From contig DIEM01000042.1 of assembly GCA_002418625.1 (NCBI GenBank), positions 1 through 64,000 of the forward strand: a DNA stretch of 64,000 nt, in the 5' to 3' direction. Position numbers and translations under genes: made by a program. This document shows, in pieces, positions 14,377 through 23,515 of this stretch. Source of the DNA: Firmicutes bacterium UBA5774. GTDB taxonomy: Bacteria > Bacillota > Clostridia > Peptostreptococcales > Anaerovoracaceae. How positions within the stretch are numbered: position 1 is the first letter of the stretch; each line of letters begins with the position of its first letter. Under the pieces are notes generated by a model. That model did no database searches and was not told where the DNA came from. It worked only from the letters and a program-made list of their open reading frames with translations.

Positions 14377-15804
14377 ATGAAAGCACAGCTTAACTTTATG
14401 GACGAGATGATCATTGATAACTTCGCCGGGGGAGGCGGGGCCAGCACCGGAATTGAGCTGGCGCTTGGGCAGCCTGTTGATATCGCAATCAATCACGACC
14501 CTGACGCGATCCTGATGCATAAGACTAACCATCCACACACGAAACACCTATGCGAAAGCGTATGGGATGTGAACCCGGCCGAATTATGCGCTGGCAGAAA
14601 CGTGGCGTTGGCTTGGTTCTCGCCAGACTGCAAGCACTTCTCGAAAGCAAAGGGCGGAAAACCGGTCGAGAAGAATATAAGGGGCCTTGCGTGGGTGGCG
14701 GTCAGATGGGCAGCAACAGTGAAACCAAGGGTGATCATCCTGGAAAATGTTGAAGAATTCAAGACATGGGGACCAATCAAAGACGGCTACCCCGACATCA
14801 ACCAGAAGGGCAGAACGTTCAACAGTTTTGTAAACGCCCTAAAGAAGCTCGGATACAACGTAGAATGGCGGGAGTTGAAAGCATGCGACTACGGAGCGCC
14901 GACTATACGAAAAAGATTCTTCCTGATCGCAAGGTGCGACGGAAACCCCGTCGCATGGCCAGAGCCGACGCACGGTCCGGGATTGAAAGCGTACCGGACA
15001 GCGGCAGAGATAATAGACTGGTCAATCCCGTGCCCAAGCATATTCGAAAGGGATAAACCGCTCGCCGAAAACACCATGCGCAGGATTGCCAGAGGAATTC
15101 AGAAATTCGTTGTTGATAATCCGAATCCGTTTATTATGCAAGCATATGGCGGCGGATATGCAGGAGCTGGCAAATCAATCACAGCTCCGCTACCAACAAT
15201 CACCCAGAAAGACCACAACTATCTAGTAACGCCGTTCCTGACGCAGTACCACAGCTACGAAACGGACGGAGCCCGCGGCCAGACGCTGCACGACCCGATC
15301 CTGACAATCGACACATCAAACAGATACGCGCTCGTGTCAGCGTTCATATTGAAATTTTATAAAACGGGCACCGGGCAGGATCCGCGAGAACCATTGCACA
15401 CCATAACAACATCGCCGGGACACTTTGCGGAGGTGAGGGCGTTTCTGATCAAGTATTACGGCCAGGGCATCGGGCAAGAGGTCAATCAACCGCTCGACAC
15501 AATAGTCAGCAAAGACCGATTCGGGCTTGTGACCATTAAGGGCGAGGATTACCAGATAGTTGACATCGGAATGAGGATGCTCCAGCCACACGAACTATAC
15601 AAAGCCCAAGGATTCCCAGACGACTATATCATCGATCGGGACTATACCGGAAAAGAGTACCCGAAATCAAAACAGGTGGCAAGGTGTGGGAATAGCGTGC
15701 CACCGCCGTTCGCAGAAATACTGGTCAGAGCTAACCTGCCAGAGCTGGCTTGCGACCGGAAACTCGCAACAATGGAGCAACTCGAAAATGAAATCGCAGT
15801 TTAG
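14377..15804 (+). CDS. DNA (cytosine-5) methyltransferase
   Basis: This 475-residue C5-methyltransferase shows motif I (FAGGGGAST, about 16-24), motif IV with catalytic Cys (SPDCKHFS, C85), motif VI ENVEEF (about 123-128), motif VIII RKRFFLIA (about 178-185), and a C-terminal GNSVPPP motif X. The target-recognition region (about 250-395) contains three or four short repeats of the type PL-x-TI-x6-LV-x2-FL-x2-Y with G-x-GQ between. The usual Pro-Cys pair of motif IV is Asp-Cys here. It probably modifies phage DNA against host restriction; no cognate nuclease is nearby. ATG 14377 has GGAGG 5 nt upstream, better than TTG 14359. Confidence 0.9.
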   Translation: MKAQLNFMDEMIIDNFAGGGGASTGIELALGQPVDIAINHDPDAILMHKTNHPHTKHLCESVWDVNPAELCAGRNVALAWFSPDCKHFSKAKGGKPVEKNIRGLAWVAVRWAATVKPRVIILENVEEFKTWGPIKDGYPDINQKGRTFNSFVNALKKLGYNVEWRELKACDYGAPTIRKRFFLIARCDGNPVAWPEPTHGPGLKAYRTAAEIIDWSIPCPSIFERDKPLAENTMRRIARGIQKFVVDNPNPFIMQAYGGGYAGAGKSITAPLPTITQKDHNYLVTPFLTQYHSYETDGARGQTLHDPILTIDTSNRYALVSAFILKFYKTGTGQDPREPLHTITTSPGHFAEVRAFLIKYYGQGIGQEVNQPLDTIVSKDRFGLVTIKGEDYQIVDIGMRMLQPHELYKAQGFPDDYIIDRDYTGKEYPKSKQVARCGNSVPPPFAEILVRANLPELACDRKLATMEQLENEIAV

Positions 15805-15820
15805 TGAGAGGAGCCATTAA

Positions 15821-16534
15821 ATGAAATCACAGATCACGGACGAACAAATCTACACCCTAATCGATCAGGGCATGAAAAACTCCGAGATAGCCAGAAAACT
15901 TGGAGTCAGCCAGCCGGCAATCAATAAACGGATCAACATACTTCGGAGCACGGTTCCGCCGAGACCAGAGAAGCCGGTCTTCGATCTGGTGGTTGATCAA
16001 CGGATCAAGCACAACGGCAAGATCCTTGTCGTAATCAGCGTCGAGGAAGACGGATTCGCATACCGGCGCATGGACGGAACGACCGGAACGATCTCAAACA
16101 GTTTTTATTTCAAGCATAGAGGCGAATTCCAGGAATTCCATCCGGATGGCGATCCTGCCGGCCCGGTGATCAGCTACAAGATTTCCCCGGATAAACCGGC
16201 CAAAGTCATAGAGGAAAACGAGAAGATCCTTGACGAACTGTTCCCAAAGGAGCTGACCGAACGAATCGTTCCGACAGATGATATTGATCCGGCTTATGCG
16301 TTTGACCATCCAGAACCGCCAATTTTCCGCCCGGACAATTATGAGCTGGATCCTCCGGCAAAGACTATCTCCATCGAGGAGCGTATCATGCTGCAGGCAA
16401 AGCGCCGGCTTGAGGAGTTCGCGGAAATAAAGGCCAGGCTGCGGCAAACTTTGGAAGCGGGCGAGGCGTTCGACCCGACGCTGATCAACCAGTTCAACAG
16501 CTACGCCGAGCAGTACGGAGGGTATGGAGCATGA
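15821..16534 (+). CDS. HTH protein with C-terminal helical domain
   Basis: This 237-residue protein starts with a resolvase-type HTH (ITDEQIYTLIDQGMKNSEIARKLGVSQPAINKR, about 5-37), then a small beta domain (about 60-110, KILVVISVEEDGFAYRRMDGTTGTI) and a charged helical C-terminus. DNA binding is likely, function unknown. It may regulate or modify early expression. Confidence 0.6.
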   Translation: MKSQITDEQIYTLIDQGMKNSEIARKLGVSQPAINKRINILRSTVPPRPEKPVFDLVVDQRIKHNGKILVVISVEEDGFAYRRMDGTTGTISNSFYFKHRGEFQEFHPDGDPAGPVISYKISPDKPAKVIEENEKILDELFPKELTERIVPTDDIDPAYAFDHPEPPIFRPDNYELDPPAKTISIEERIMLQAKRRLEEFAEIKARLRQTLEAGEAFDPTLINQFNSYAEQYGGYGA

Positions 16535-16725
16535 AGAATCCCTGCTATAATTGCGAAAAACGAACTCCAGGCTGTCAATCCTCCTGTATGGAAGGTATAG
16601 CCTACTCAAAGCACCGCAAAGAGCAGCGGGAAAGAATCAAGGCCGAGAAGAGCAAGGAACAAATGTATCTAAATTTCAAGATAAGCCAGGTCGTTAGCAC
16701 GAAGAACAAAGCGGGAGTGAGGTGA
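16531..16725 (+). CDS. Small zinc-finger-like phage protein
   Basis: This 64-residue protein has a Cys knuckle pair (CYNCEKRTPGCQSSC, about 5-19) of a type often found just before late regulators in Bacillota phages, followed by a basic helix. It overlaps its neighbours by 4 nt on each side. Function unknown. Confidence 0.65.
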   Translation: MKNPCYNCEKRTPGCQSSCMEGIAYSKHRKEQRERIKAEKSKEQMYLNFKISQVVSTKNKAGVR

Positions 16726-17144
16726 CGCGATTGACGAGAGTAGAACTGGAACAGCTGCGGAAGCTGCCGAATGAGATCCGGATCCTGGAAAAAGAACTTG
16801 AAGCCATTAAACCCCAGATTGTTACAGACAGTGTCGTCGGATCATCACCGCATTTTCCATACACCAAACATGTCATGAAAATCATCGGCATCGACATGGA
16901 AAAGATCGAGCGAATGAGAGGCCGAATCGAGCGGAAGATCGAGAAGCTGACCCGGGAGGTTGATCGACTAAACGATTACATCGAGGCCATTGAAGACAGC
17001 GAAATCAGGCAGATTATGATACTGAGATATAGAATGGATTGCCATTGGTATACAGTGGCCAAGGAAATGGGACGAGCCGGGGACGGAAGCACAGAGCGAA
17101 AAAAACATGACAGGTATATTAACTTTCCTGCAATTCCCGAATGA
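16722..17144 (+). CDS. DUF1492-like, sigma-70 region 4-like late regulator
   Basis: This 140-residue protein has an N-terminal coiled coil and a C-terminal region 4-like part (DSEIRQIMILRYRMDCHWYTVAKEMG then ERKKHDRYI) matching DUF1492/ArpU-type phage regulators. Such proteins sit last in the early operon and activate the late genes. GTG 16722 overlaps the previous stop; TTG 16731 with GAGGTG at 7 nt is equally possible. The terminator right after it and the terminase genes beyond agree with the role. Confidence 0.75.
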   Translation: MTRLTRVELEQLRKLPNEIRILEKELEAIKPQIVTDSVVGSSPHFPYTKHVMKIIGIDMEKIERMRGRIERKIEKLTREVDRLNDYIEAIEDSEIRQIMILRYRMDCHWYTVAKEMGRAGDGSTERKKHDRYINFPAIPE

Positions 17145-17201
17145 CCTGTTGTAATATGATATTAAGTTAAGCTGTCATTTGAAACAGATCCTCCGCTGAG
17201 G

Positions 17202-17224
17202 GGCCCCTGTCTGAGGGGCCTTTT
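17202..17224 (+). terminator. Terminator at the end of the early operon
   Basis: GGCCCC (17202-17207), a 7-nt loop, GGGGCC (17215-17220) and TTTT. It separates early genes from the YfbU moron and the late genes. Confidence 0.75.
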
Positions 17225-17227
17225 AGT

Positions 17228-17256
17228 TTGCAATAGAGATCCTCTGGGTGTATGAT
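17228..17256 (+). promoter_or_regulatory. Promoter of the YfbU-like moron
   Basis: TTGCAA (17228-17233), a 17-nt spacer and TATGAT (17251-17256), directly after the terminator and 26 nt before the gene. Confidence 0.75.
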
Positions 17257-17282
17257 GGAATCAAAAACAGGAGGATTTTAAA

Positions 17283-17810
17283 GTGGATCTTAGCAAAAAG
17301 GAACGATTATTTCTTTACAACCAGCTCGAAATCTTGAAATGCCTCAAAGCGGAAGACGAAATAGAGGTACGAGATATCGAAAAAAGTCAAAAGATTTTAA
17401 CCAATGGATACAAGGAAGAATACGATTCATTCATAACATGGTTTTCCGATGACATCCCGTATGCAATTTCGAAGTTTGTCGTTGATGTTCTGAATTTGCA
17501 TCGCACGCTATATTTTTCATACGAGAAATTAAACGACGAAGATAAGGCGAAGCTTGAATTCAGTAAGATTAAATATCGAGGATTTGATGGAAACGAAGAG
17601 TCAGAATATATGTCATACGCATCTTATATTTTGGAAGATCTCAAAAGCTATAAAGAGATATACGAGGACGGTAAATGTGAATTAAATTCCCACATGCCTG
17701 TTGCTGAATACAGATATGCTGGGATGCTTGAGAGATTTTCAGAATTAGGGGTTTCGCCATATACTACGGACCTAACACTTGACCAGATACTTCGAGTAGT
17801 TGAATCATAG
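17283..17810 (+). CDS. YfbU-like protein (moron)
   Basis: This 175-residue protein resembles the YfbU family: KKERLFLYNQLEILKCL at the start, the repeated KILTNGYKEEYDSF segment and VVDVLNLHRTLYFSYEKL in the middle. YfbU is an all-helical protein of uncertain function; its overproduction is toxic in E. coli. The GTG start has AGGAGG 8 nt upstream. The gene is AT-rich compared with both neighbours and is enclosed by its own promoter and a preceding terminator, which is the classic moron layout. Expression in the lysogen and a defence or fitness role are inferred. Confidence 0.7.
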   Translation: MDLSKKERLFLYNQLEILKCLKAEDEIEVRDIEKSQKILTNGYKEEYDSFITWFSDDIPYAISKFVVDVLNLHRTLYFSYEKLNDEDKAKLEFSKIKYRGFDGNEESEYMSYASYILEDLKSYKEIYEDGKCELNSHMPVAEYRYAGMLERFSELGVSPYTTDLTLDQILRVVES

Positions 17811-17902
17811 AGAAACCAGATAACAAATACACGAAACAAAGAACTCTCATCTTGAGGGTTCTTTTCTTATGCGCAAAACAAACACGGACGGGAGGGGTGG
17901 TG

Positions 17903-18619
17903 ATGCCGAAGTCGAGGAACCCGGATGCAGAAAAAGCGGAAGCCCTTTTTCGAAAAGGGATGAAGCTTATAGATATTTCGAGAGAGCTCAATCTGCCGGA
18001 AGGAACGATCCGCAGGTGGAAGTGCTCGTATAAATGGGATAGCGAACGCTCGAATAAAAAAGCGAACGTTCGGAAAAAGGGCGGCCAGCCGAAGAACAAG
18101 AACGCCAAGGGCAATTCTGGAGGCGCAGCGCCGGCTGAAAACAAGAACGCCGAGAAGCATGGCTTCTTCACGAAGTACCTTCCGAAGCATACGCAGGATA
18201 TCGTGGCCGGAATCACGTCGCTCAATCCTATTGATGTTCTCTGGCAGAATATAACGATTCAGTATGCGGCGATCCTGCGGGCCCAGCAGATCATGTTCGT
18301 CAAGGACAAGAGTGATTTGACCAAGGAGCTCAAGCGCGAGAAACACATGAGCGGCAATGTCGAAGGGTGGGAGAAGGAATATGAACTGCAGTTCGCCTGG
18401 GACAAGCAGGCTTCCTTCCTGCAGGCACAGAGCCGCGCCATGACGACTCTGAACGGTATGCTGAAGCAGTATGATGAGATGGTGCACACCGACTGGTCCC
18501 TGGCGACAGAGGAACAGAAAGAGCGGATCAGGAAGCTGCGGGCAGAGATCGAACGGATCACCGGCGAGAACAATGAGACCGAGGATCTGACGGAAACGGA
18601 CGCTGAGATCTATGGCTAA
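17903..18619 (+). CDS. Terminase small subunit, PBSX type
   Basis: This 238-residue protein opens with a recognition HTH (MKLIDISRELNLPEGTIRRWKCSYKWDSER, about 19-48) and a KKGGQPKNKNAKGNSGG basic segment as in PBSX XtmA, followed by a coiled C-terminus for oligomerisation. It recognises the phage DNA packaging site and hands it to the large subunit, whose gene overlaps by 8 nt. ATG 17903 has GGAGGGG upstream; the in-frame ATG at 17852 lacks a site. Confidence 0.9.
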   Translation: MPKSRNPDAEKAEALFRKGMKLIDISRELNLPEGTIRRWKCSYKWDSERSNKKANVRKKGGQPKNKNAKGNSGGAAPAENKNAEKHGFFTKYLPKHTQDIVAGITSLNPIDVLWQNITIQYAAILRAQQIMFVKDKSDLTKELKREKHMSGNVEGWEKEYELQFAWDKQASFLQAQSRAMTTLNGMLKQYDEMVHTDWSLATEEQKERIRKLRAEIERITGENNETEDLTETDAEIYG

Positions 18620-19994
18620 CAAGAAGCGTAAGACAATCAAGTATAATTTCGGTGATAAACATAAAGCATATATCCGCTGCTGTGTAGACAACACCTTCAA
18701 TATCGCCGAGGGAGCCGTCAGGGCCGGCAAGACGATTGATAACGTCTATGCCTTCGCTCATGAGCTCAAGACAACGCCGGACAAGATCCATCTGGCGACC
18801 GGATCGACGATCGCGAACGCAAAACTGAACATCGGCGATGCGAACGGATACGGCCTTGAATATATCTTCCGCGGGCAATGCCGCTGGGGGAAGTACAAGG
18901 ACAACGAGTGCCTTTACATCAAGGGCCCGGATACAGATGGCAAATCCAAGATCGTGATCTTCGCTGGTGCCGCCAAGGCAAACAGTTATGCGAAGATCCG
19001 AGGGAATTCATACGGGATGTGGATCGCAACTGAAATCAACCTGCATCATGACAGTTCGATCAAGGAGGCATTCAACCGTCAGCTTGCAGCGCAGCGCAGG
19101 AAGATCTTCTGGGATCTGAATCCGGATAACCCGAATGCGCCTATCTATACCGAATACATCGACAAGTACAAAATGCTTGCTGAAGAAGGGACATTGCTCG
19201 GAGGTTATAACTACGAGCATTTTTCTATTTTCGACAACATCAATATCCCGGAATCCAGGCGTCTGGAGATTATCAGTCAGTATGATCCGAACAGCATCTG
19301 GTACCACAGGGACATAGAGGGCCAGCGCTGCATATCCGAAGGCCTTATATACCGTCAGTTCGCAGACAACCCGGACAAATACAGTCTTCGTTTCGAATCA
19401 ACTGATCAGAAGGAGCAATTCTGCAGGGACATCGAATTTATAAGCCTTGGTGTCGACTTCGGAGGCAACAGATCTTTAACGACCTTCGTGGCCACGGCAT
19501 TTCACCGTAGATTCACTAAGATCACGGCTCTGAAGGACCACAATATCCCTGGCCGTAAGGGTGAGATAGATTCAGACAAAGTCAACGGTGAGTTCATCGG
19601 ATTCGTTCAGAGACTCATGCTTGAGTATCCTGGCATTCCGATCAAATACTGCTTTGCTGACAGTGAGGCCCAGTATCTGATCAACGGTCTTCATAAAGCA
19701 TCCAGGAAGGCCGGCCTTGTGATCCAGTTCGGCGACAGCGCCAAGAACGCGATCACGCAGAGGATCTATTGCGGCAATACGCTGCTGAATACAGGAAGGC
19801 TGCAAATCCATGAGGATTGCAGGATCCTCCGGGGCGGCCTGATATACGCAACATGGGATCCAGTGGCAGCCGCTGACGGGCGGGATGAACGACTCGATAA
19901 TTTCAGCAGCGACATTGATATCCTGGATGCTTGGGAGTACAGCTGGGAGCGGTTCATGAAGCAGCTGCTGCCTAAATGGGAGGTGACAAATTGA
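18612..19994 (+). CDS. Terminase large subunit
   Basis: This 460-residue packaging motor has Walker A GAVRAGKT (34-41), a Walker-B-like acidic strand at MWIATEINL, the adenine/coupling region near FWDLNPDNPNAP, and the RNase H-fold nuclease Asp in GVDFGGNRS (D282) with a later Asp in CFADSEAQ. It translocates DNA into the prohead and cuts concatemers. Length and motifs match the PBSX XtmB/terminase_3 group. Its last bases contain the start of the portal gene. Confidence 0.95.
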   Translation: MANKKRKTIKYNFGDKHKAYIRCCVDNTFNIAEGAVRAGKTIDNVYAFAHELKTTPDKIHLATGSTIANAKLNIGDANGYGLEYIFRGQCRWGKYKDNECLYIKGPDTDGKSKIVIFAGAAKANSYAKIRGNSYGMWIATEINLHHDSSIKEAFNRQLAAQRRKIFWDLNPDNPNAPIYTEYIDKYKMLAEEGTLLGGYNYEHFSIFDNINIPESRRLEIISQYDPNSIWYHRDIEGQRCISEGLIYRQFADNPDKYSLRFESTDQKEQFCRDIEFISLGVDFGGNRSLTTFVATAFHRRFTKITALKDHNIPGRKGEIDSDKVNGEFIGFVQRLMLEYPGIPIKYCFADSEAQYLINGLHKASRKAGLVIQFGDSAKNAITQRIYCGNTLLNTGRLQIHEDCRILRGGLIYATWDPVAAADGRDERLDNFSSDIDILDAWEYSWERFMKQLLPKWEVTN

Positions 19995-21460
19995 ACATTA
20001 AAGCGGTCATTGAATATCTGAACAAGAATATGGGCTATGATATTAGCGGGAGCTATTATGAATACATCTCTATCTGGAGAGACTGGTGGAAAGGATTCTA
20101 TAGCCCATTCCACGAATTTTCAGAGAAGACGTATGACAATAAGATCGTCAAGCGAAAGCTCTACACCCTCAAGATGGCAAAGAAGGTCTGTGAGGACTGG
20201 GCCAGCATCCTTCTGAACGAGAAGACCGAGATAGTGATCGATGACCCGGGCAGTTCGAAGTTCATTCATGGCGACGATAACAACACCGGCATCCTGGAAG
20301 ACAACGACTTCTGGAAGAAGGCAAACGAGCTTATTGAAAAGGCGTTCTATTCCGGGACCGGCGCGTTTGTGCTCCGGCTCGAGAATATGAAGGTCACTGC
20401 CGGCGGCAGCATCGTTGCGGATCCAGAAACTTCGATTAGGATCGAATATCTGACGGCGCTGCATATCGTCCCCCTGACAATTCAGCACGGCCAGATCATT
20501 GACGTGGCTTTTGTGTCTGAGATCCTGATGAAGGGCAAGAAATTCATCTATATCGAGACGCATGTTTTGGAAGCCGGTGAATATACCATTACGAACAGAT
20601 ACTTTCAGGAAGAGGAAGGCAGTCTGAAGACTGTGGCGCTGCCGGAAGGAATCCTTGAATCGTTCAAGACGGGATCAGACATCCCGCTCTTCGCGATCAT
20701 CCGGCCGAATATCGCGAACAACATCGACGAAAGCACAGGTCTTGGAATCTCCGTCTATGCGAATGCGATAGACAACCTAGAAGGCGTGGATCTGACTTAT
20801 AACAATTTCTGCCGTGACTTCAAGCTCGGAGGGAAAAAGGTATTCCTGCATGAGCAGTTGACAGGCACGGATGAAAATGGCTTGACGCTGACTCCTGATG
20901 ATGTTGCCCAGCAGTTGTTTGTCGGGGTAGGTGACAGTCTCCTTGGATCTGACGGGACAAACAAGCTGATCCAGGAATTTAATCCGAGCCTTCGCGTCCA
21001 GGACAACAAAGACGGCATCCAGGCGCAACTTGATTATCTCAGCTTCAAATGCGGTCTAGGAACGAAGCACTATCAGTTTAACGTTGGCAGCGTCGTCACA
21101 GCGACGCAGTACATGGGCGACAAGCAGGAGCTGGTCCAGAATGCCAGCAAGCATTATATCGTTGTCGAAAAGGCCCTCAAGACTCTCATCCAATCGATCC
21201 TCTGGATAGGAAGGACGGTGGCGAAAGCGGCTGTCAAGGAGGATACGCAGATCACGATCACCTTTGATGATGGCTACGTTATCGATAAAGAGGCTGAACG
21301 TCTCCGTGACTTGCAGGAGATCCGAGACGGGATCCAGCAGAAATGGGAATATAGAGCCAAGTGGTATGGTGAGGACGAAGAGACCGCCAAAGGCATGATC
21401 AGCAGTCCGACAGATGACGATCTTCTTGGATTCCAATCGGGGGGGGCTCCAAAGAAATAG
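19991..21460 (+). CDS. Portal protein, SPP1/A118-like, ending at a poly-G frameshift
   Basis: This 489-residue portal subunit has the usual order: wing and clip (GLGISVYANAIDNLEGVDLTYNNF, about 255-280), stem and crown (YKRRL-like helices), and an acidic end. It forms the dodecameric DNA entry ring. TTG 19991 has GGGAGGTG 5 nt upstream and overlaps the terminase stop; the ATG at 19976 lies inside the terminase gene. The frame stops shortly after a run of eight G (21439-21446). Reading in the -1 frame from that run adds a well-formed C-terminal domain, so this is probably not the full product. Confidence 0.9.
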   Translation: MNIKAVIEYLNKNMGYDISGSYYEYISIWRDWWKGFYSPFHEFSEKTYDNKIVKRKLYTLKMAKKVCEDWASILLNEKTEIVIDDPGSSKFIHGDDNNTGILEDNDFWKKANELIEKAFYSGTGAFVLRLENMKVTAGGSIVADPETSIRIEYLTALHIVPLTIQHGQIIDVAFVSEILMKGKKFIYIETHVLEAGEYTITNRYFQEEEGSLKTVALPEGILESFKTGSDIPLFAIIRPNIANNIDESTGLGISVYANAIDNLEGVDLTYNNFCRDFKLGGKKVFLHEQLTGTDENGLTLTPDDVAQQLFVGVGDSLLGSDGTNKLIQEFNPSLRVQDNKDGIQAQLDYLSFKCGLGTKHYQFNVGSVVTATQYMGDKQELVQNASKHYIVVEKALKTLIQSILWIGRTVAKAAVKEDTQITITFDDGYVIDKEAERLRDLQEIRDGIQQKWEYRAKWYGEDEETAKGMISSPTDDDLLGFQSGGAPKK

Positions 21461-21654
21461 CGCTGGGCGCAGCAGCTCCCGTAGCAGAAGTTCAAGGAAA
21501 GCAGCTAAACGGCGCCCAAACACAGAGCCTTATCGCTATAATGTCACAGTTCTCAGCAGAACAGATCACGGAGGGCCAAGCGGTCAACCTGATCAGCACG
21601 GCGATCGGTATCAGCAAAGAGGAGGCTGCGAAGCTGCTTAGAGGGGAAGTTTAA
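21439..21654 (+). other. Portal C-terminal extension in the -1 frame behind a G8 tract
   Basis: From the G8 run the -1 frame is open for about 69 codons to TAA at 21652-21654. It reads SKEIALGAAAPVAEVQG, then LNGAQTQSLIAIMSQ and a helical tail EGQAVNLISTAIGIS ending LLRGEV. This resembles the portal C-terminal tails of many phages. A one-G difference or -1 slippage on G8 would join it to the portal. It has no start of its own. The next gene begins 3 nt later, which agrees with this stop being the natural end. Confidence 0.75.
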
Positions 21655-21657
21655 GAT

Positions 21658-23514
21658 ATGCTCACACCAGATCAGATCGATAAACTGCCAGATAGTATGG
21701 TCGAGCTTTACGCTCAAGCGGAGAGCGATATCCTGGCTGATATGGCCAGACGGATATCGACGTACGATTATTTCATCCCTGCAGCGGAATATCAATTTCG
21801 GAAGCTACAGGAAATGGGAATGCTACATGATGAAATCCTAAAGAGGCTTACGGCTTTAACAGGATTATCGCATGATCAGCTCAGGAAGCTCATGGAGGAA
21901 GCCGGGGCAGCTGCTCTCAAGGCGGATGATTCGATATATCGCGATGCCGGGCTTGATCCGACACCGCTTGCTGCGGATCCGGCACTGAAGTCTATAATGG
22001 CTGCCGGATTGGCCAATACGAGTGGCCTGTTTGAGAACTTGACCAGGACGACAGCCCGGACGGCCAGCAAGCAATTTGAAGATGCTCTCGACAGAGCATA
22101 TATGGAAGTGATTACTGGCGGGTTTGACCTGAATTCAGCTGTCAGATCCGCTGTGAAGAGTCTTGCTTCGAAAGGTGTCGCATCGATCCGGTATCCAACC
22201 GGGCATACCGATTACATGGAAGTTGCGGTACGAAGAGCCACCATGACAGGCGTCGCCCAGACGGCCGGAAAACTATCGGAGGCACGTGCTGACGAAATGG
22301 GCTGCGACCTGATGGAAATAACAGCTCATGACGGCGCCAGGCCTTCCCATGCCGAATGGCAGGGCAAAATCGTTAGCCGCAGTGGTCGGCCAGGGTATCT
22401 TTCGTTGGCGGATATCGGGTATGGCACTGGAGACGGATTTAAAGGGTGGAACTGCCGGCATGACTGGTACCCATTCTATGAAGGCATCAGTGAATCATCT
22501 CATACGAAGCAGGAACTGCGTGAGATGGAAGCGCAGTCGTACGAATTCAATGGCGAGAAGATGACCGAATATGAGGCTGTATCAAAACAGCGAGGTATTG
22601 AGCGTCAGATCCGGCGTTGGAAACGCGAGTACGTCGCTATGAATGCCGCAGGCCTGCCGACTGAAGAAGCGGCCGCTAAAATATCATATTGGCGCAGGAT
22701 ACATGAACACTATTTGGAAAAGACCGGCCTGAAGCGGCAAATCGACAGGGAGCAGATCCCAGGATTCGAAAAATCATCAGCCAGGAAATCATCCGCTGCC
22801 GCGAAGCGCCAAGAAGATATAAAATCCGGCAAGTTCGTTAATTCGGCGATCAAGCAGAAAACTGTCGGCGAAGCTGAAAACTGGGCCAAGAAGACGCTTG
22901 GTGTGCCACGAGTCAATTACAGTGGCCAATCCGTCGATGTTGCGAACGAAATCAATAAATCGCTCAGTAAAATTTTCAAGGAATACCCGATACTCAACAG
23001 CTTTGTTGACGATATCAAATTCGGTAGTATCCCCGCCGTGGCGCAGGCATCATTGAGGCATCGCAATGGACGGATCACAGCAGGGTTAACCTTTAACCCG
23101 AATCATATATCCGATATCGCCGGAATTGATCAAATGATCAAGAACAACGTTTCGATCCAGAACTGGAGCCCTAAAAACGGACTTTATGGCATAACAAAGC
23201 ATGAGGCAGCGCATCTGGCCGAATATGCCTTAACCCTGAAGCGATATGGCGTCACGAAGACCGGATCACCGACATATGATCTGCAACCTGCATGGAACGC
23301 TTTACAGCGGTCAGAGGTATCGACAGAAGTAAAAACAGAAGCGCTGATCGCTTGTAATCTTCAGGATGATTATGATATAATTAAAAATAATCTATCGGAA
23401 TATGCGAACTATAATGACCGTGAATTTTTAGCGGAAGCAGTCTCGGAGCATAACCCGAGAAAGCTTGCCAAGGCAGCGGTCGCGATATTCAAAAAGAAGT
23501 TGGGAGGTCCTTGA
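21658..23514 (+). CDS. Minor capsid protein (Phage_min_cap2) fused to a zincin-like domain
   Basis: This 618-residue protein has an N-terminal Phage_min_cap2/SPP1 gp7-like head morphogenesis domain (about 1-360: VRRATMTGVAQTAGKLSEARADEMGCDLMEITAHDGARPSHAEWQGK contains the conserved core). After a basic linker (about 370-400) comes a metallopeptidase-like domain with HEAAH (H515-E516, H519) and a downstream EFLAEAVSE helix (E589, E593) that can supply the third zinc ligand. Fusions of effector domains to minor head proteins are known in Bacillota phages; such domains may be injected with the DNA. Protease activity is inferred from motif only. Confidence 0.85.
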   Translation: MLTPDQIDKLPDSMVELYAQAESDILADMARRISTYDYFIPAAEYQFRKLQEMGMLHDEILKRLTALTGLSHDQLRKLMEEAGAAALKADDSIYRDAGLDPTPLAADPALKSIMAAGLANTSGLFENLTRTTARTASKQFEDALDRAYMEVITGGFDLNSAVRSAVKSLASKGVASIRYPTGHTDYMEVAVRRATMTGVAQTAGKLSEARADEMGCDLMEITAHDGARPSHAEWQGKIVSRSGRPGYLSLADIGYGTGDGFKGWNCRHDWYPFYEGISESSHTKQELREMEAQSYEFNGEKMTEYEAVSKQRGIERQIRRWKREYVAMNAAGLPTEEAAAKISYWRRIHEHYLEKTGLKRQIDREQIPGFEKSSARKSSAAAKRQEDIKSGKFVNSAIKQKTVGEAENWAKKTLGVPRVNYSGQSVDVANEINKSLSKIFKEYPILNSFVDDIKFGSIPAVAQASLRHRNGRITAGLTFNPNHISDIAGIDQMIKNNVSIQNWSPKNGLYGITKHEAAHLAEYALTLKRYGVTKTGSPTYDLQPAWNALQRSEVSTEVKTEALIACNLQDDYDIIKNNLSEYANYNDREFLAEAVSEHNPRKLAKAAVAIFKKKLGGP

Positions 23515-23515
23515 A

